Origin: Peptostreptococcus sp. D1
GTDB lineage: Bacteria; Bacillota; Clostridia; Peptostreptococcales; Peptostreptococcaceae
Direction of reading: 5' to 3'
Assembly (NCBI RefSeq): GCF_900112955.1
Contig: NZ_FONP01000008.1
Coordinates: 42,180 to 106,179 of the forward strand
Length of the DNA: 64,000 nucleotides
Below the pieces are notes generated by a model. That model was given only the letters and a program-made list of their open reading frames with translations. It searched no databases and was not told where the DNA came from. Made by a program: the position numbers and the translations under genes. Position 1 is the first letter of the stretch, and every line of letters starts with the position of its first letter. Positions 10,787-21,223 of the stretch are shown here, piece after piece.

Positions 10787-11659
10787 ATGTTAAAAATAGG
10801 TATAATTGGAGCTGGAAAGGTCGGTGTTTCTCTTGGGAAATACCTATTTGATAATTCTTTGGTCGGTTTTAGCTTAAATGGATATTACAGCAAAACCATA
10901 GAGAGTGCTAATTTTGCTTCGAGATTTACCAAATCAATGAGCTATAATAATTTAGAATCTATTGTAAGAGATAGTAATTGTTTAATAATTGCTACGCCAG
11001 ATGGAGAGATTAAAAATATTTGGCAACAGCTAAAATGCTATAATCTTGAAAACAAAGTAATATGTCATTGTAGTGGTTCACTATCATCTAAAATATTTAC
11101 CGATGCACCATCAAAAAAAATATATAAGGGCTCTATTCATCCAGCATTGGCTATTAATGACATTAGTAGCTCATACAGGGATTTGGAAAAAGCTTTTTTC
11201 TCACTAGAGGGAGATCAAGAATTTATCGATATATTTAAAAATATACTAGTAGAAAAAGGCAACAGATATAAAATTATTCGATCAGATGATAAGATAAAAT
11301 ATCATTTGTCATCTGTTTTTGTAAGTAATTTATTTTTGGCTTTGGGTAATATTTCATTGGAATTGCTTAGTGAATGTGGATTTGATGAAAACGAATCCTT
11401 TGATGTATTATCTAATCTGGCAAGGTTAAATGTCGAAAATTTTGTGAAAAATGGGCCGATAAAAGCATTGACAGGACCAGTAGAAAGAAATGATTTTACC
11501 ACAGTTAAAAATCACCTAATGTCTATAGATGATTGTGATATCAAGCATAAAAGAATAACTGATATCTATAGACTATTAAGTCTGGAATTAGTAGAAATTG
11601 CAAAAAACAAGCACGAAGATAGAGATTATACAAATATTATTAAATTATTAATGAAATGA
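10787..11659 (+). CDS. panG: Probable ketopantoate reductase, PanG type (Rossmann + DUF2520)
   Basis: The 290-residue product has a Rossmann NAD(P) site GIIGAGKVGVSLG near residue 4 and a DUF2520-type C-terminal half. This architecture matches PanG, an alternative ketopantoate reductase described in Francisella with relatives in enterococci and clostridia. It would convert ketopantoate to pantoate. Position supports this: panB and panC follow on the same strand and no panE is visible. The ATG at 10787 lies 7-8 nt after AGGAGGTG; an in-frame GTG at 10778 overlaps the ribosome site. The function is inferred from family and context. Confidence 0.78.
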   Translation: MLKIGIIGAGKVGVSLGKYLFDNSLVGFSLNGYYSKTIESANFASRFTKSMSYNNLESIVRDSNCLIIATPDGEIKNIWQQLKCYNLENKVICHCSGSLSSKIFTDAPSKKIYKGSIHPALAINDISSSYRDLEKAFFSLEGDQEFIDIFKNILVEKGNRYKIIRSDDKIKYHLSSVFVSNLFLALGNISLELLSECGFDENESFDVLSNLARLNVENFVKNGPIKALTGPVERNDFTTVKNHLMSIDDCDIKHKRITDIYRLLSLELVEIAKNKHEDRDYTNIIKLLMK

Positions 11660-11690
11660 AAGGAAAATCTGATTTATTAATTAGAAAAGA

Positions 11691-12524
11691 ATGGATATGA
11701 AAAATACAGTACTAACTTTTAAGGACGCAAAAAAAAATGGAGAAAAGCTTACTATGCTGACTGCATATGATTATACTACAGCCAAGATTGTAGATGAATG
11801 TGGGATAAATTCAATACTTGTTGGAGATTCATTAGGAATGGTTATGTTGGGATATGAGGATACCTTAAGTGTAACTATGGATGATATGATTCACCATACA
11901 AAAGCAGTTGCAAGAGGTGCAAAAAATGCATTGGTTATTGGCGATATGCCGTTTATGTCATACAATACTGGAGTAAGAGATGCCGTTATTAATGCTGGTA
12001 GATTTATGAGTGAGGGAAGAGCAAATTGTGTAAAGCTAGAAGGTGGTAGAGAAGTTTGTGATGTGATAAAAGCAATTGTCGCTGCAAAAATACCAGTCTG
12101 TGGTCATTTGGGCTTAACTCCACAGTCCTTAAACGCATTAGGTGGATTTAAGGTTCAAGGAAAGGATGAAGAGTCAGCCAAGAAAATTATAGAGGATGCT
12201 TTGGCAATACAAGAGGCAGGTGCTTTTGCAATTGTGCTAGAATGTGTTCCCGACAAATTGGCAAAGAGGATTACTGAGTTGTTAGACATTCCGACAATAG
12301 GTATAGGAGCTGGTCTGGATTGTGATGGTCAGGTTTTGGTTTATCAAGATATGTTAGGTCTATATAGCGATTTTACACCTAAATTTGTAAAGAGGTTTGC
12401 AAATGCTGGAGATGAAATGAGAAAAGGAATAAAATTATATATTGATGCTGTGAAGGATTGTAGCTTTCCTGAGGAGCAACATTCTTTCAAAATAGATGAC
12501 GAAATAATAAAAAAACTGTATTAG
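11691..12524 (+). CDS. panB: 3-methyl-2-oxobutanoate hydroxymethyltransferase
   Basis: PanB makes ketopantoate from 2-oxoisovalerate and methylene-tetrahydrofolate. The 277-residue protein carries [10 protein letters not shown] near residue 24, [14 protein letters not shown] near 41, the segment VKLEGG near 116 and [14 protein letters not shown] near 205, all family-typical. The start is uncertain between ATGs at 11691 and 11697, because the ribosome site (AGAAAAGA) is weak. It lies 31 nt after panG and 21 nt before panC. Confidence 0.95.
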   Translation: MDMKNTVLTFKDAKKNGEKLTMLTAYDYTTAKIVDECGINSILVGDSLGMVMLGYEDTLSVTMDDMIHHTKAVARGAKNALVIGDMPFMSYNTGVRDAVINAGRFMSEGRANCVKLEGGREVCDVIKAIVAAKIPVCGHLGLTPQSLNALGGFKVQGKDEESAKKIIEDALAIQEAGAFAIVLECVPDKLAKRITELLDIPTIGIGAGLDCDGQVLVYQDMLGLYSDFTPKFVKRFANAGDEMRKGIKLYIDAVKDCSFPEEQHSFKIDDEIIKKLY

Positions 12525-12545
12525 TCGAAACGGAGAAAAAATAAA

Positions 12546-13394
12546 ATGAAGATTATCAGAACTATAGATGAAATGAAAAGTATTTGTTTTTCTCATAAAA
12601 GTCAAAATAAAAAAATAGGAATGGTTCCAACGATGGGGTTTTTGCATGAGGGGCATGAAAGCCTGATAAAAAATGCAAGAGATAACAATGATATAGTAGT
12701 AGTGAGTGTCTTTGTTAATCCAACTCAATTTGGTCCAGATGAAGACTATGATAATTATCCACGAGATTTGCAGAGAGATTCAGAGATTTGTCGCAAGCTA
12801 GGAGTGGATTATGTTTTTCACCCAGATGCAAAAGAAATGTATCCAGAAGGATATTCAACATTTGTCGTACCAAGTGAAAGAATGACAAATATTCTCTGTG
12901 GTGTGACTAGACCAGGACACTTTAGAGGTGTATGTACAATATTGACAAAATTATTCAATATTGTAGCTCCAGATAATGCATATTTTGGTAAAAAAGATAT
13001 ACAGCAATTGGCAATAGTAAAGAGAATGGTAAAGGATTTTAATTTTGGTATTAATATAATTGGATGCCCTATAATTAGAGAAGAAGACGGACTTGCAAAA
13101 AGCTCAAGGAATTCATATCTTAGTGAAAAGGAAAGAAAATCAGCTACAGTGTTGAGAAAAAGTATATTGAAGGGCATAGATATAGTAAAAGAGGGAGAAA
13201 GGAAAAGTAAAGCCATTAGAGATATAATTTGTGAAACAATTGAAGCTGAGGAAACAGCGAGGATAGACTACGTTGAGATATTGGATTTTGATACTTTTGA
13301 TAGAGTTGAAGAAGTAAGTAAAAATACTCTAATAGCTATTGCTGTGTATATTGGAAATACAAGATTAATAGATAATGAAATAGTGAGCATTTAA
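12546..13394 (+). CDS. panC: Pantothenate synthetase
   Basis: PanC joins pantoate and beta-alanine with ATP to give pantothenate. The 282-residue product shows the nucleotidyltransferase motif PTMGFLHEGHESLI near residue 28, FVNPTQFGPDEDY near 57, FGKKDIQQL near 148 and KSSRNSYLS near 185 (KMSKS-equivalent). ATG 12546 follows CGGAG. panD (beta-alanine from aspartate) is not in the window, so beta-alanine must come from elsewhere. Confidence 0.96.
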   Translation: MKIIRTIDEMKSICFSHKSQNKKIGMVPTMGFLHEGHESLIKNARDNNDIVVVSVFVNPTQFGPDEDYDNYPRDLQRDSEICRKLGVDYVFHPDAKEMYPEGYSTFVVPSERMTNILCGVTRPGHFRGVCTILTKLFNIVAPDNAYFGKKDIQQLAIVKRMVKDFNFGINIIGCPIIREEDGLAKSSRNSYLSEKERKSATVLRKSILKGIDIVKEGERKSKAIRDIICETIEAEETARIDYVEILDFDTFDRVEEVSKNTLIAIAVYIGNTRLIDNEIVSI

Positions 13395-13447
13395 TCGAGT
13401 CGTAACGCATAAATTGATGAAACATGTTCAGTAAATAGGAATGTAAT

Positions 13448-13491
13448 AAAGGTCATTCGATGATAATTTAGTTTTTCATTGAATGACCTTT
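13448..13491. terminator. Bidirectional terminator between panC and a CWB2 gene
   Basis: AAAGGTCATTC (13448-13458) pairs with GAATGACCTTT (13481-13491), with extra GATGA/TCATT pairing inward. It lies between convergent genes and may serve both. Confidence 0.7.
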
Positions 13492-13519
13492 TAAATACGT
13501 TATTTATAATTATTATATG

Positions 13520-14608
13520 CTATAGTGAGTATTCACTATAAATAGAGTGATTTATAGAATCAACCAGTTGTTTAATTAAATTATTGTCTTTGACAATATA
13601 TTCTTTTAAGTGTGACGAGTTTTTAGAAATTGCAATATGCATAGATTCATGATTGTCATTTAAATTTTTATCTGTTATATACAGGATATCTTTATTGTAT
13701 ATAATTTTTATCGCATATGCCGTATTAGTTGGGCTAGTTGTGATAAGTTTACTCTTATTATTTTCTGCTATACCCTTGTTAATATCATTGTATAGTTTCA
13801 ATAGCTTTTTGTCATTTTCTATTAAAAACTCGCTTAATTCTTGCCTTGAATTTACTTGAGATAGGGTAAAAATAATCTTGGTTTTTGTTGAATTTTTCAA
13901 AATAAACCCTTTGCTTTCTATTAGAGATTGTCTGGCATCCATTATATTATTAAAGTATGAACCAGATTCAGAATAAATATATCCGTTATTATTAATTCCT
14001 GAAAAAACTCTTGATGTATCATATCTGTCTTTTCTGGATATACGTTTTGAATTAAAAAAACTAACTATATCGTCACTGATTTTTAAATTACCACCAACCA
14101 CAACTCTGTCTAAAATTCCCATTGAATCCAAAATATTTTTTATTCTAGTGTTTGTTTCAGTATTATCTGAAACAAAAATAGATATATTTTTTGAAGAAGC
14201 TACAATTGAACTATCAGCATAAGAATTGCCAGAAACTAAGTTAACCTTATCAACTTTTTTATATTTGTTGGCATATTCCAATACAGAAATTGATGTTTCA
14301 TATCGGTTTTCTCCACTAATTCTAATATAATTTAAATCCTTGAATAAATTATCGTTGAGCGAACGTTTTCCACCGACAAGAATATAGTTTTTATTCTTAT
14401 CAAACTTTATATTAGAAATTTGCTCTTTATCTAAAAGCATAAAATCTGTACCAATGTAGTTAGACAAAGTAACTGCTGGTAAAATATCTGATGGACTTTG
14501 TTTTGATACTACAATGACATTTTCCATATCAATATCTCTTGCTTGAGATGTGGTTGTAAGGAAAATAATAGATAAAATAAATATTAATGAAAAACATATT
14601 TTTCTCAT
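13520..14608 (-). CDS. Secreted cell wall binding repeat 2 (CWB2) protein
   Basis: The 362-residue product begins with a signal peptide (RKICFSLIFILSIIFLTTT followed by SQA, likely cleavage near residue 23). It then shows degenerate CWB2 repeats: YILVGGKRSLNDN near 78, RISGENRYETSISV near 95, RVVVGGNLKISDDI near 168 and RISRKDRYDTSRVF near 187. CWB2 repeats anchor surface proteins to secondary wall polymers in Clostridia. The C-terminal 150 residues have no recognised domain. It is transcribed against panC and stands alone. Confidence 0.82.
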   Translation of the reverse strand: MRKICFSLIFILSIIFLTTTSQARDIDMENVIVVSKQSPSDILPAVTLSNYIGTDFMLLDKEQISNIKFDKNKNYILVGGKRSLNDNLFKDLNYIRISGENRYETSISVLEYANKYKKVDKVNLVSGNSYADSSIVASSKNISIFVSDNTETNTRIKNILDSMGILDRVVVGGNLKISDDIVSFFNSKRISRKDRYDTSRVFSGINNNGYIYSESGSYFNNIMDARQSLIESKGFILKNSTKTKIIFTLSQVNSRQELSEFLIENDKKLLKLYNDINKGIAENNKSKLITTSPTNTAYAIKIIYNKDILYITDKNLNDNHESMHIAISKNSSHLKEYIVKDNNLIKQLVDSINHSIYSEYSL

Positions 14609-15022
14609 AACTACCTCCTATTTTTTATTATATTAAATATATATGGAACTATTTTACATGGATATTATCACAAATAATTTTAAGTGTCAACCAATTATTG
14701 CAAAATATTCCCACTATGAAGTTATGTAACCTTGTGATTGCATATAGTTATATAAAAAAAACAACAGAAAAACAATAAAAAATCTAAAAGAATATTAAAA
14801 AAATGCTTTTTATATTTACTTTGGTTAAATTTTATGTTAAAATGATGTTAAATCGACAATTTAATAATTGTTTTATATTTTTATACGTATCTTTCAGATT
14901 ATTCCAAAAAATAATTTTAACAATATAGATAGTTTTTCGTGATATATATCACAAATATTGTTTTAATTACGAATGGATTATTGATAGGATTTATTATATT
15001 TTAGGAACATGGAGGTATGAGG
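14609..15022. other. AT-rich intergenic region between divergent genes
   Basis: About 410 nt separate the divergent CWB2 gene and a small membrane protein. It is very A/T-rich and must hold both promoters, but I could not pick a convincing -35/-10 pair. No RNA gene or repeat was recognised. Confidence 0.4.
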
Positions 15023-15268
15023 ATGAATAATCTAAAAACAAGATATAATAAGGTTCAAGTTAGTAGAATAGGTGTATATTTATTATCAGTTTTGATGCTG
15101 ATACTTATGTATGCATTTAAAAGTAATGAAATATTAAGAGTACTATGTGCTAATGTTATTGTAATTTCGTTATTAGTTCATGACTACAAAAATGAAAATG
15201 TATCTTTGTTTGGGCTGTTATCCTATATTGTATTAATACAGCTTTTCATTATCTCTATAATAAAATAA
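15023..15268 (+). CDS. Small membrane protein of unknown function
   Basis: The 81-residue product has an amphipathic basic N-terminus and three hydrophobic stretches: GVYLLSVLMLILMYAF, ILRVLCANVIVISLLV, and LLSYIVLIQLFIISII. No family was recognised. The ATG at 15023 was preferred to the ATG at 15017, because GGAGGT ends at 15016 and leaves no spacing for the first. A terminator follows at 15322, so it is a single-gene unit. Confidence 0.65.
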   Translation: MNNLKTRYNKVQVSRIGVYLLSVLMLILMYAFKSNEILRVLCANVIVISLLVHDYKNENVSLFGLLSYIVLIQLFIISIIK

Positions 15269-15321
15269 AAAACATAATAAAGATATACTTAAATAACAAA
15301 TAGATAATAAAGGGGGAAAAT

Positions 15322-15347
15322 GGAGAAATTCCATATTCTCCTTTTTT
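15322..15347 (+). terminator. Terminator after small membrane protein gene
   Basis: GGAGAA (15322-15327) pairs with TTCTCC (15336-15341), followed by six T residues. Confidence 0.7.
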
Positions 15348-15367
15348 ATATATAATGTGAATTAATA

Positions 15368-16111
15368 CTAAATAATGCTTTTAATAAGTAAATAAAACTC
15401 TTCAAAGGTATTTACCTCAAAGTCTGCTTTGTATTTTTCACAATTTATATCATATCCCCTATGATTTATCCATATAGAGCCAAAGTTTGAAATTTTTGCA
15501 CCAATCACATCATTTTCAAATGAATCACCAATATAGTAATATTTCAAATTAGGTATGTCATCTGATTGAAGCCTGTTATTTGAAATCAGGTTATCTTCAA
15601 TATGTTTTTTTGCATAGCAAAATATTCTGGAATCTGGTTTATGAAAACCAACATCCTCAGAAACAAAAATATTATTTTTATCTACATATTTGTACATATC
15701 TAAATATTTTATCTTATTATACTGTTCTTTGTGAGGTCCATTTGATATAATTCCAATTTCTGAGCCTTTTGAAATGATATAATCAAGTGACATTTGTACG
15801 TGATCCTCAAACTTGATATGTTTTTTTTGATCCAAATAAACCAGATGGAATTGCATTGCCTCTTTGTCGTCTATAGATATTCCATTATCAATAAATGAAT
15901 TTTTTGTTCTATAAATACATAGATACTCCATAGAAATTTCGCCCTTTAATGCTTTATCATAAATTTCGTTGTTGTATTTTCTAAAATCCAAAAATATTTG
16001 GTGAATATTTTTAGGAAGGTAATAATACATTTTTTTAAATGCAAGTCTAAATGGATATTCCAAATCATACAGAGTATCGTCAATATCAAAAAAGAAAACA
16101 TTTCTATTCAT
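15368..16111 (-). CDS. HAD-family hydrolase (YjjG-like)
   Basis: The 247-residue product has all four HAD phosphatase motifs: the nucleophile FFDIDDTLYD near residue 6, IISNGPHKEQ near 124 (motif II), the lysine in HKPDSRIF near 160, and YYIGDSFENDVIGA near 195. The cap region and length resemble YjjG-type pyrimidine nucleotidases, but the substrate cannot be told from sequence. The start chosen is the ATG at 16111, because the ATG at 16117 is only 2 nt from GGAGG. It lies downstream of the next minus-strand gene. Confidence 0.85.
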   Translation of the reverse strand: MNRNVFFFDIDDTLYDLEYPFRLAFKKMYYYLPKNIHQIFLDFRKYNNEIYDKALKGEISMEYLCIYRTKNSFIDNGISIDDKEAMQFHLVYLDQKKHIKFEDHVQMSLDYIISKGSEIGIISNGPHKEQYNKIKYLDMYKYVDKNNIFVSEDVGFHKPDSRIFCYAKKHIEDNLISNNRLQSDDIPNLKYYYIGDSFENDVIGAKISNFGSIWINHRGYDINCEKYKADFEVNTFEEFYLLIKSII

Positions 16112-16185
16112 ATACATTACCTCCCATAAATAATTTCTGATTATTGTGATTTATTAAGCTTCATACTAAGATAATACAATGAGTA

Positions 16186-16725
16186 TTAATTTTTTTCAAC
16201 TAATTCACATAGTCTTTCAAATACATAATCCTTCAATGGTTTTCCATCTACTACTGCATTATCGTTTTCATCAAAGTATATTGTGAAAAAGTTTATTAAT
16301 AGAGCATCTCCAGCTATATAGTATGGATCTAGATGAAGTGGTGCTATATGAACTGTTATTTTTTCCAAATTTGAATCTGGATATTTTTCGTTTAGCTTTT
16401 CAACAAGGTCGTCTACATTTAAAACCTTTACTGGCTGTGCCATTTTTGTAGCAAGTGAAACGTCTTCCGCAATCCACATATTTTTGCTCCAGAATCTTTT
16501 TTCCGGTTTTGTTGCAGCTGAAAGCAATTCTCTGTTTTGAATAGAGCTTAATACTTTTCTGATTGATTCCTCTGTGAATTCAGGACTTTGTACTAGCTTC
16601 ATCGCTTCCATATTGGCTACGTCAACAAAAAAGCTTTCATTCACCTTTTCTCTGTCGACTACAGTACTCCAATAGTATAGCATAGATTCAATTACTTCGA
16701 GATTAATAGTTACTGATTTTATCAT
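16186..16725 (-). CDS. Conserved hypothetical protein (possibly TDE2712 family)
   Basis: The 179-residue soluble protein begins MIKSVTINLEVIESMLYYWS and contains HIAPLHLDPYYIAGDALLINFFT near residue 135. It resembles a small uncharacterised family (possibly TDE2712-like), but I cannot confirm this. No signal peptide, membrane span or catalytic motif stands out. The ATG at 16725 follows GGAGGAGG by a normal spacing; the longer frame from a TTG includes the ribosome site itself. Confidence 0.65.
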   Translation of the reverse strand: MIKSVTINLEVIESMLYYWSTVVDREKVNESFFVDVANMEAMKLVQSPEFTEESIRKVLSSIQNRELLSAATKPEKRFWSKNMWIAEDVSLATKMAQPVKVLNVDDLVEKLNEKYPDSNLEKITVHIAPLHLDPYYIAGDALLINFFTIYFDENDNAVVDGKPLKDYVFERLCELVEKN

Positions 16726-17095
16726 GATTTCCTCCTCCAATATCTTATATAGATATAAACTATATTAAGCATATTATGTTAAAATTTTTATCAATAACAT
16801 TATTATAGTATATTTTCATTCAAATTTATAGTTAGAAGTACGATATTTTTTATATATATGTAGCAATAGTAAAAAATTTAGTTATGACTTGCAACAATGT
16901 GATATAATTTTATATATTGGATAGGTCTAAAAATTTGAGTTTAGAGTATAAAAATAATATAAAGTTTATTGTTGATTATAATAGATTTATATGAATACAT
17001 ATAAGTATATATGTACAAATATGTATTTATAATATTTTATGTTATATAAATGGTGAAATTGTCAAGGGATATTGAAATAGAGAGCGAGGTATAGA
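16726..17095. other. AT-rich intergenic region upstream of mnmE
   Basis: These 370 nt hold a possible -10 box TATAAT at 16903-16908 without a clear -35 partner. No riboswitch, T-box or small gene was recognised. It must contain the promoters of the divergent flanking genes. Confidence 0.35.
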
Positions 17096-18475
17096 GTGTT
17101 TATTGATGATACTATTTCTGCCATTGCTACAGCTCCAGGTGAGGGTGGTATAGGCATAATTAGAATAAGTGGAAGTAAGGCTGTAGATATTGCAAAGGCG
17201 ATATTTAAACCCTTTTATAAAAATGGTATTGATGAATATAATACTAGAACATTGATATATGGTAATATAGTGGATGGCGAGGAAATTGTGGATGAAGTTT
17301 TGCTGGCATATATGAAGGGTCCTAATTCATATACAGCTGAAGATGTGATAGAAATAAACTGCCATGGTGGGTTTATTTCCGTGAAAAAAATACTAGAGCT
17401 GACTCTGAAAAATGGGGCTAGATTGGCAGATAGAGGAGAGTTCACAAAGAGGGCTTTTTTGAATGGTAGAATTGATTTGTCACAGGCAGAGGCAATTATA
17501 GATATTATCAACGCCAAAACAGACAAATCTCATGAAATTGCACAAAGTCAGCTGGAGGGTTCACTTTCTGATAAAATAAAGAAATTGAGACACAGGATAA
17601 CTGAGGTTTTGGCTCAGGTAGAGGTTGCTATAGATTATCCTGAAGAGGATATAGAGTTTATCACTTACAAAGAATTAACTGAAAAAACCGAGTCTATAAG
17701 AGATGAGATTAGATTTCTATATAATACCGCGGATACAGGCAGGATTTTTAGAGAGGGGCTTAAAACAGCTATTTTGGGTAAGCCGAATGTTGGAAAATCA
17801 TCGCTAATGAATGCAATTTTAGGTGAAAATAGAGTAATTGTGACGGATATTCCAGGAACAACTAGAGATGTAATCGAGGAGTTCGTAAATATAAATGGTA
17901 TTCCTTTGAAAATTGTCGATACAGCAGGAATAAGGGAAACCGAAGATATAGTAGAAAAAATAGGTGTTGAAAAATCTATTTCTCATCTGAAATCATCTGA
18001 TTTAAATTTATTGGTAATAGATATATCCAGAGAATTGGAGGCTGACGATTTGGATATATTGAAAAATATTGATCCGAATAAAACTATTGTACTACTTAAT
18101 AAGATTGATTTGGAGTCAAAAATAGAATTAAAGGAGATTGAAAAATATGTTGATAATGAAAATATTATTAGCATATCTGCATTAAAGCATGAGGGGTTAA
18201 ATTCGATTCATCAAAAAATAGAAAAGATGGTATTTAGTGGTGAAGTACAAAGCTCTTCTGATGTAGTAATTACAAATTCTAGACATAAGGATGCTATATA
18301 TAAGGCTATGAATTCCATTGAGGATGCCGTAAACGGATTAAAGGATATGCTTCCTTATGATTTTATAGAAGTGGATTTAAAAGATGCTTGGGATAGTCTT
18401 GGATATATCAATGGTGATACAGTGTCAGAGGACTTGTTAGATACTATATTTAGCAATTTTTGCATTGGAAAGTAG
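17096..18475 (+). CDS. mnmE: tRNA modification GTPase MnmE
   Basis: With MnmG, MnmE forms the 5-carboxymethylaminomethyl group on uridine 34 of certain tRNAs. The 459-residue protein has an N-terminal folate-binding domain (DTISAIATAPGEGGIGIIRISG), an inserted G domain with GKPNVGKSS near 225, DIPGTTRD near 252, DTAG near 273 and NKID near 337, and the C-terminal CIGK with the catalytic cysteine. It starts with GTG at 17096 after GCGAGGT. mnmG lies 40 nt downstream. Confidence 0.97.
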   Translation: MFIDDTISAIATAPGEGGIGIIRISGSKAVDIAKAIFKPFYKNGIDEYNTRTLIYGNIVDGEEIVDEVLLAYMKGPNSYTAEDVIEINCHGGFISVKKILELTLKNGARLADRGEFTKRAFLNGRIDLSQAEAIIDIINAKTDKSHEIAQSQLEGSLSDKIKKLRHRITEVLAQVEVAIDYPEEDIEFITYKELTEKTESIRDEIRFLYNTADTGRIFREGLKTAILGKPNVGKSSLMNAILGENRVIVTDIPGTTRDVIEEFVNINGIPLKIVDTAGIRETEDIVEKIGVEKSISHLKSSDLNLLVIDISRELEADDLDILKNIDPNKTIVLLNKIDLESKIELKEIEKYVDNENIISISALKHEGLNSIHQKIEKMVFSGEVQSSSDVVITNSRHKDAIYKAMNSIEDAVNGLKDMLPYDFIEVDLKDAWDSLGYINGDTVSEDLLDTIFSNFCIGK

Positions 18476-18515
18476 ATTGTATTAAAAAGTAAAGATAAAT
18501 AAAGAAAGGAAATAT

Positions 18516-20402
18516 ATGGAAAGATTTGAAGCGGGAAATTATGATATTATTGTAGTTGGTGCTGGTCACGCTGGATGTGAAGCGGCGTTGGCTTCTGCAA
18601 GATTAGGAATGAAAACTCTGATGCTTACACTTTCTCTAGATGCGATTGCAGCACTGGCTTGTAATCCTTCAATTGGAGGAACTGGAAAGGGGCAGCTGGT
18701 AAGAGAGGTCGATGCATTGGGTGGTGAAATGGGTATAGCGATAGATATAACATATATTCAGAGTAAGATGCTCAATACGGCAAAGGGTCCGGCAGTACAT
18801 TCCTTGAGAGCACAAACCGACAAAAATTTGTATCATAGAGTTATGAAAGAAACAATAGAAAATCAGGATAATCTAGACGTTGTGATGGATGAAGTGGAAG
18901 AAATTCTTCACGAGGGAAGGATAGTTACAGGTGTAGGGACTAGATTGGGATGTAATTATAGATCCAAGGCTGTAATTCTTGCCACAGGTGTTTACCTCGA
19001 ATCAACTGTTTTCATTGGTCATGACAAATTTAAAGAGGGACCAAATGGACTGGCATATGCAAAAAGTCTGACAAAGAGCTTGGTGGAGCTTGGGCTTTCT
19101 ATGAGAAGATTCAAAACAGGTACTCCAGCGAGAATTCATAGAGATAGTATAGATTTTTCAGTTATGGAAATTCAAGAGGGGGATAGTAAGGTCACTCCGT
19201 TTTCATTTATGAGTGATGATATTCAAAGAGAACAGGTTTTGTGTCATCTAACAAGGACCACTCCTGAAACAAAGAGCTTGATACAAGAAAATATTACTAG
19301 AAGTGCTATGTACAGTGGAAATATAGAAGGAACAGGTCCTAGATACTGTCCATCAATTGAGGATAAGATTGTGAAGTTTGCCGACAAAGAAACTCATCAG
19401 CTATTTATAGAGCCGGAGGGATTAGATACAAAGGAAATGTATATTCAAGGTGTTTCGACAAGTTTTCCACTGGATATGCAGGTTAGAATGTATAGAACGA
19501 TAAAGGGCTTGGAAAATGCTCAAATTATGAGACCGGCATATGCAATAGAGTACGATTGTATTGATCCGACTCAATTAAAGCAAAATTTGGAGATAAAGGG
19601 CGTTGAAAATTTATTTTCTGCTGGACAATTTAATGGAACATCGGGATATGAAGAGGCAGCGGCTCAAGGATTGATTGCAGGAATAAATGCAGTCTTAAAA
19701 ATTCAAGGGAAGGAGCCTTTTATTATAGACAGATCTGAAGGATACATAGGTGTTCTGATAGATGATTTGGTTACAAAGGGAACTAATGAGCCATATAGAA
19801 TGATGACATCTAGAGCTGAATATAGACTTTATTTGCGTCAGGATAATGCTGATATGAGACTAACTCAAAAAGGATATGATATAGGGCTTGTTACACAAGA
19901 GAGATATAATAGATATATTAAGAAAAAAGCACAGATTGAATCCGAGATAGAAAGGCTAAAAAAGAATAGAATAACACCAAATGAGGTGAATGAATTATTG
20001 GCTGAAAGGGGAATTGTAGGTCTAAATAATGGATTGTCACTTTATGAATTTTTAAAGAGACCAGAAATAGACTATTCATTTTTAGACATTACTGGAAAAT
20101 CAAGTGAATTGGAGCTGCCAGAGGATGTTAAAGAGCAAGCTGTAATAATGATAAAATATGAAGGCTATATTGAAAAGCAAATGAAGCAAATTGAACAATT
20201 TAGAAAGCTAGAGAATAAAAAGCTTTCTGAGGATATAGATTATAGCTTGATAGATGGGCTAAGACTTGAAGCCAGACAGAAATTAGATCTGATTAAGCCA
20301 ACTTCGATAGGACAGGCTTCGAGAATATCGGGGGTTTCTCCATCTGATATATCAGTTCTTTTAATATATTTAGAGCAAAAGAGAAGAAAAGTGGAGGCGT
20401 AA
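18516..20402 (+). CDS. mnmG: tRNA uridine-5-carboxymethylaminomethyl modification enzyme MnmG
   Basis: MnmG is the FAD-binding partner of MnmE. The 628-residue protein has the dinucleotide-binding motif [19 protein letters not shown] near residue 14, [22 protein letters not shown] near 48 (read as two adjacent segments), and [14 protein letters not shown] near 370. These are family-diagnostic. ATG 18516 follows GAAAGGA. Its TAA is immediately followed by the GTG of rsmG. Confidence 0.97.
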   Translation: MERFEAGNYDIIVVGAGHAGCEAALASARLGMKTLMLTLSLDAIAALACNPSIGGTGKGQLVREVDALGGEMGIAIDITYIQSKMLNTAKGPAVHSLRAQTDKNLYHRVMKETIENQDNLDVVMDEVEEILHEGRIVTGVGTRLGCNYRSKAVILATGVYLESTVFIGHDKFKEGPNGLAYAKSLTKSLVELGLSMRRFKTGTPARIHRDSIDFSVMEIQEGDSKVTPFSFMSDDIQREQVLCHLTRTTPETKSLIQENITRSAMYSGNIEGTGPRYCPSIEDKIVKFADKETHQLFIEPEGLDTKEMYIQGVSTSFPLDMQVRMYRTIKGLENAQIMRPAYAIEYDCIDPTQLKQNLEIKGVENLFSAGQFNGTSGYEEAAAQGLIAGINAVLKIQGKEPFIIDRSEGYIGVLIDDLVTKGTNEPYRMMTSRAEYRLYLRQDNADMRLTQKGYDIGLVTQERYNRYIKKKAQIESEIERLKKNRITPNEVNELLAERGIVGLNNGLSLYEFLKRPEIDYSFLDITGKSSELELPEDVKEQAVIMIKYEGYIEKQMKQIEQFRKLENKKLSEDIDYSLIDGLRLEARQKLDLIKPTSIGQASRISGVSPSDISVLLIYLEQKRRKVEA

Positions 20403-21125
20403 GTGAGCAGAGAGAATATAGAGCTGTTGGAAAATGGTTTAAAAAATTTCAATATTGATGTAAATGATACTATGCTGGAAAAATTTGAGAAGTATAGAGA
20501 AATATTGGTTGAATACAATAAAAATATGAATTTGACAGGAATTACTGAACAGAGAGAGGTTTATATAAAGCATTTTTTGGATTCGGTAGCAATTTTTAAA
20601 GATGGATATATTATGGATGGATTATCTGTGATAGACGTTGGTACTGGTGCGGGGTTTCCTGGAATACCTTACAAAATTTGCAATCCAACAATAAAGCTTA
20701 CACTTCTAGATTCTTTAAATAAGAGAATTAATTTTTTGAGGGAAGCTTGTACAAATATAGGCTTTGATGATGTCGAATTTGTTCATGGAAGAGCAGAGGA
20801 TTTTGGTCAAAATGAAGATTTTAGAGAAAAATTTGATATCGCAACTGCAAGAGCTGTTGCAAATTTACCCATTCTTTTGGAGCTATGCATTCCATTCGTG
20901 AAGGTTGGAGGCTTCTTTATCTGTTTAAAAGGACCAAATGCTGAAAATGAGGTCGAAGAAGCGAAAAATGCAATGGATGTACTCGATGTAAAATTAGTTG
21001 AAAATATTGAGGTAAGCTTGCCTGATGAAGAACTTAAACACAGGATATTGGTGTTAAAAAAAATAAAAGAAACTCTAGGTAAATATCCTAGAAAAGCTGG
21101 TAAATTATCTAAAAAACCACTTTAA
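20403..21125 (+). CDS. rsmG: 16S rRNA (guanine-527-N7)-methyltransferase
   Basis: RsmG methylates G527 of 16S rRNA. The 240-residue product has the SAM-binding motif VIDVGTGAGFPGIP near residue 77, NLTGI with KHFLDS near 40-60, and ATARAVANLP near 148. It starts with GTG at 20403, directly after the mnmG stop, with GGAGGCG as ribosome site inside mnmG. In many Firmicutes noc, parA and parB follow; here a terminator and unrelated genes follow instead. Confidence 0.96.
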   Translation: MSRENIELLENGLKNFNIDVNDTMLEKFEKYREILVEYNKNMNLTGITEQREVYIKHFLDSVAIFKDGYIMDGLSVIDVGTGAGFPGIPYKICNPTIKLTLLDSLNKRINFLREACTNIGFDDVEFVHGRAEDFGQNEDFREKFDIATARAVANLPILLELCIPFVKVGGFFICLKGPNAENEVEEAKNAMDVLDVKLVENIEVSLPDEELKHRILVLKKIKETLGKYPRKAGKLSKKPL

Positions 21126-21223
21126 TACAAATTTTGGATAATCAAAATAATAGTAAACTAATAGTAAACTAATATCATCAAAAGATGATATAGTGTAAAA
21201 TATAGATTTTAAAAATAAAAAGT

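Noticed and set aside
12818..13216. 132-codon minus-strand frame within panC
   Set aside because: panC has all catalytic motifs on the plus strand, so this is an antisense shadow.
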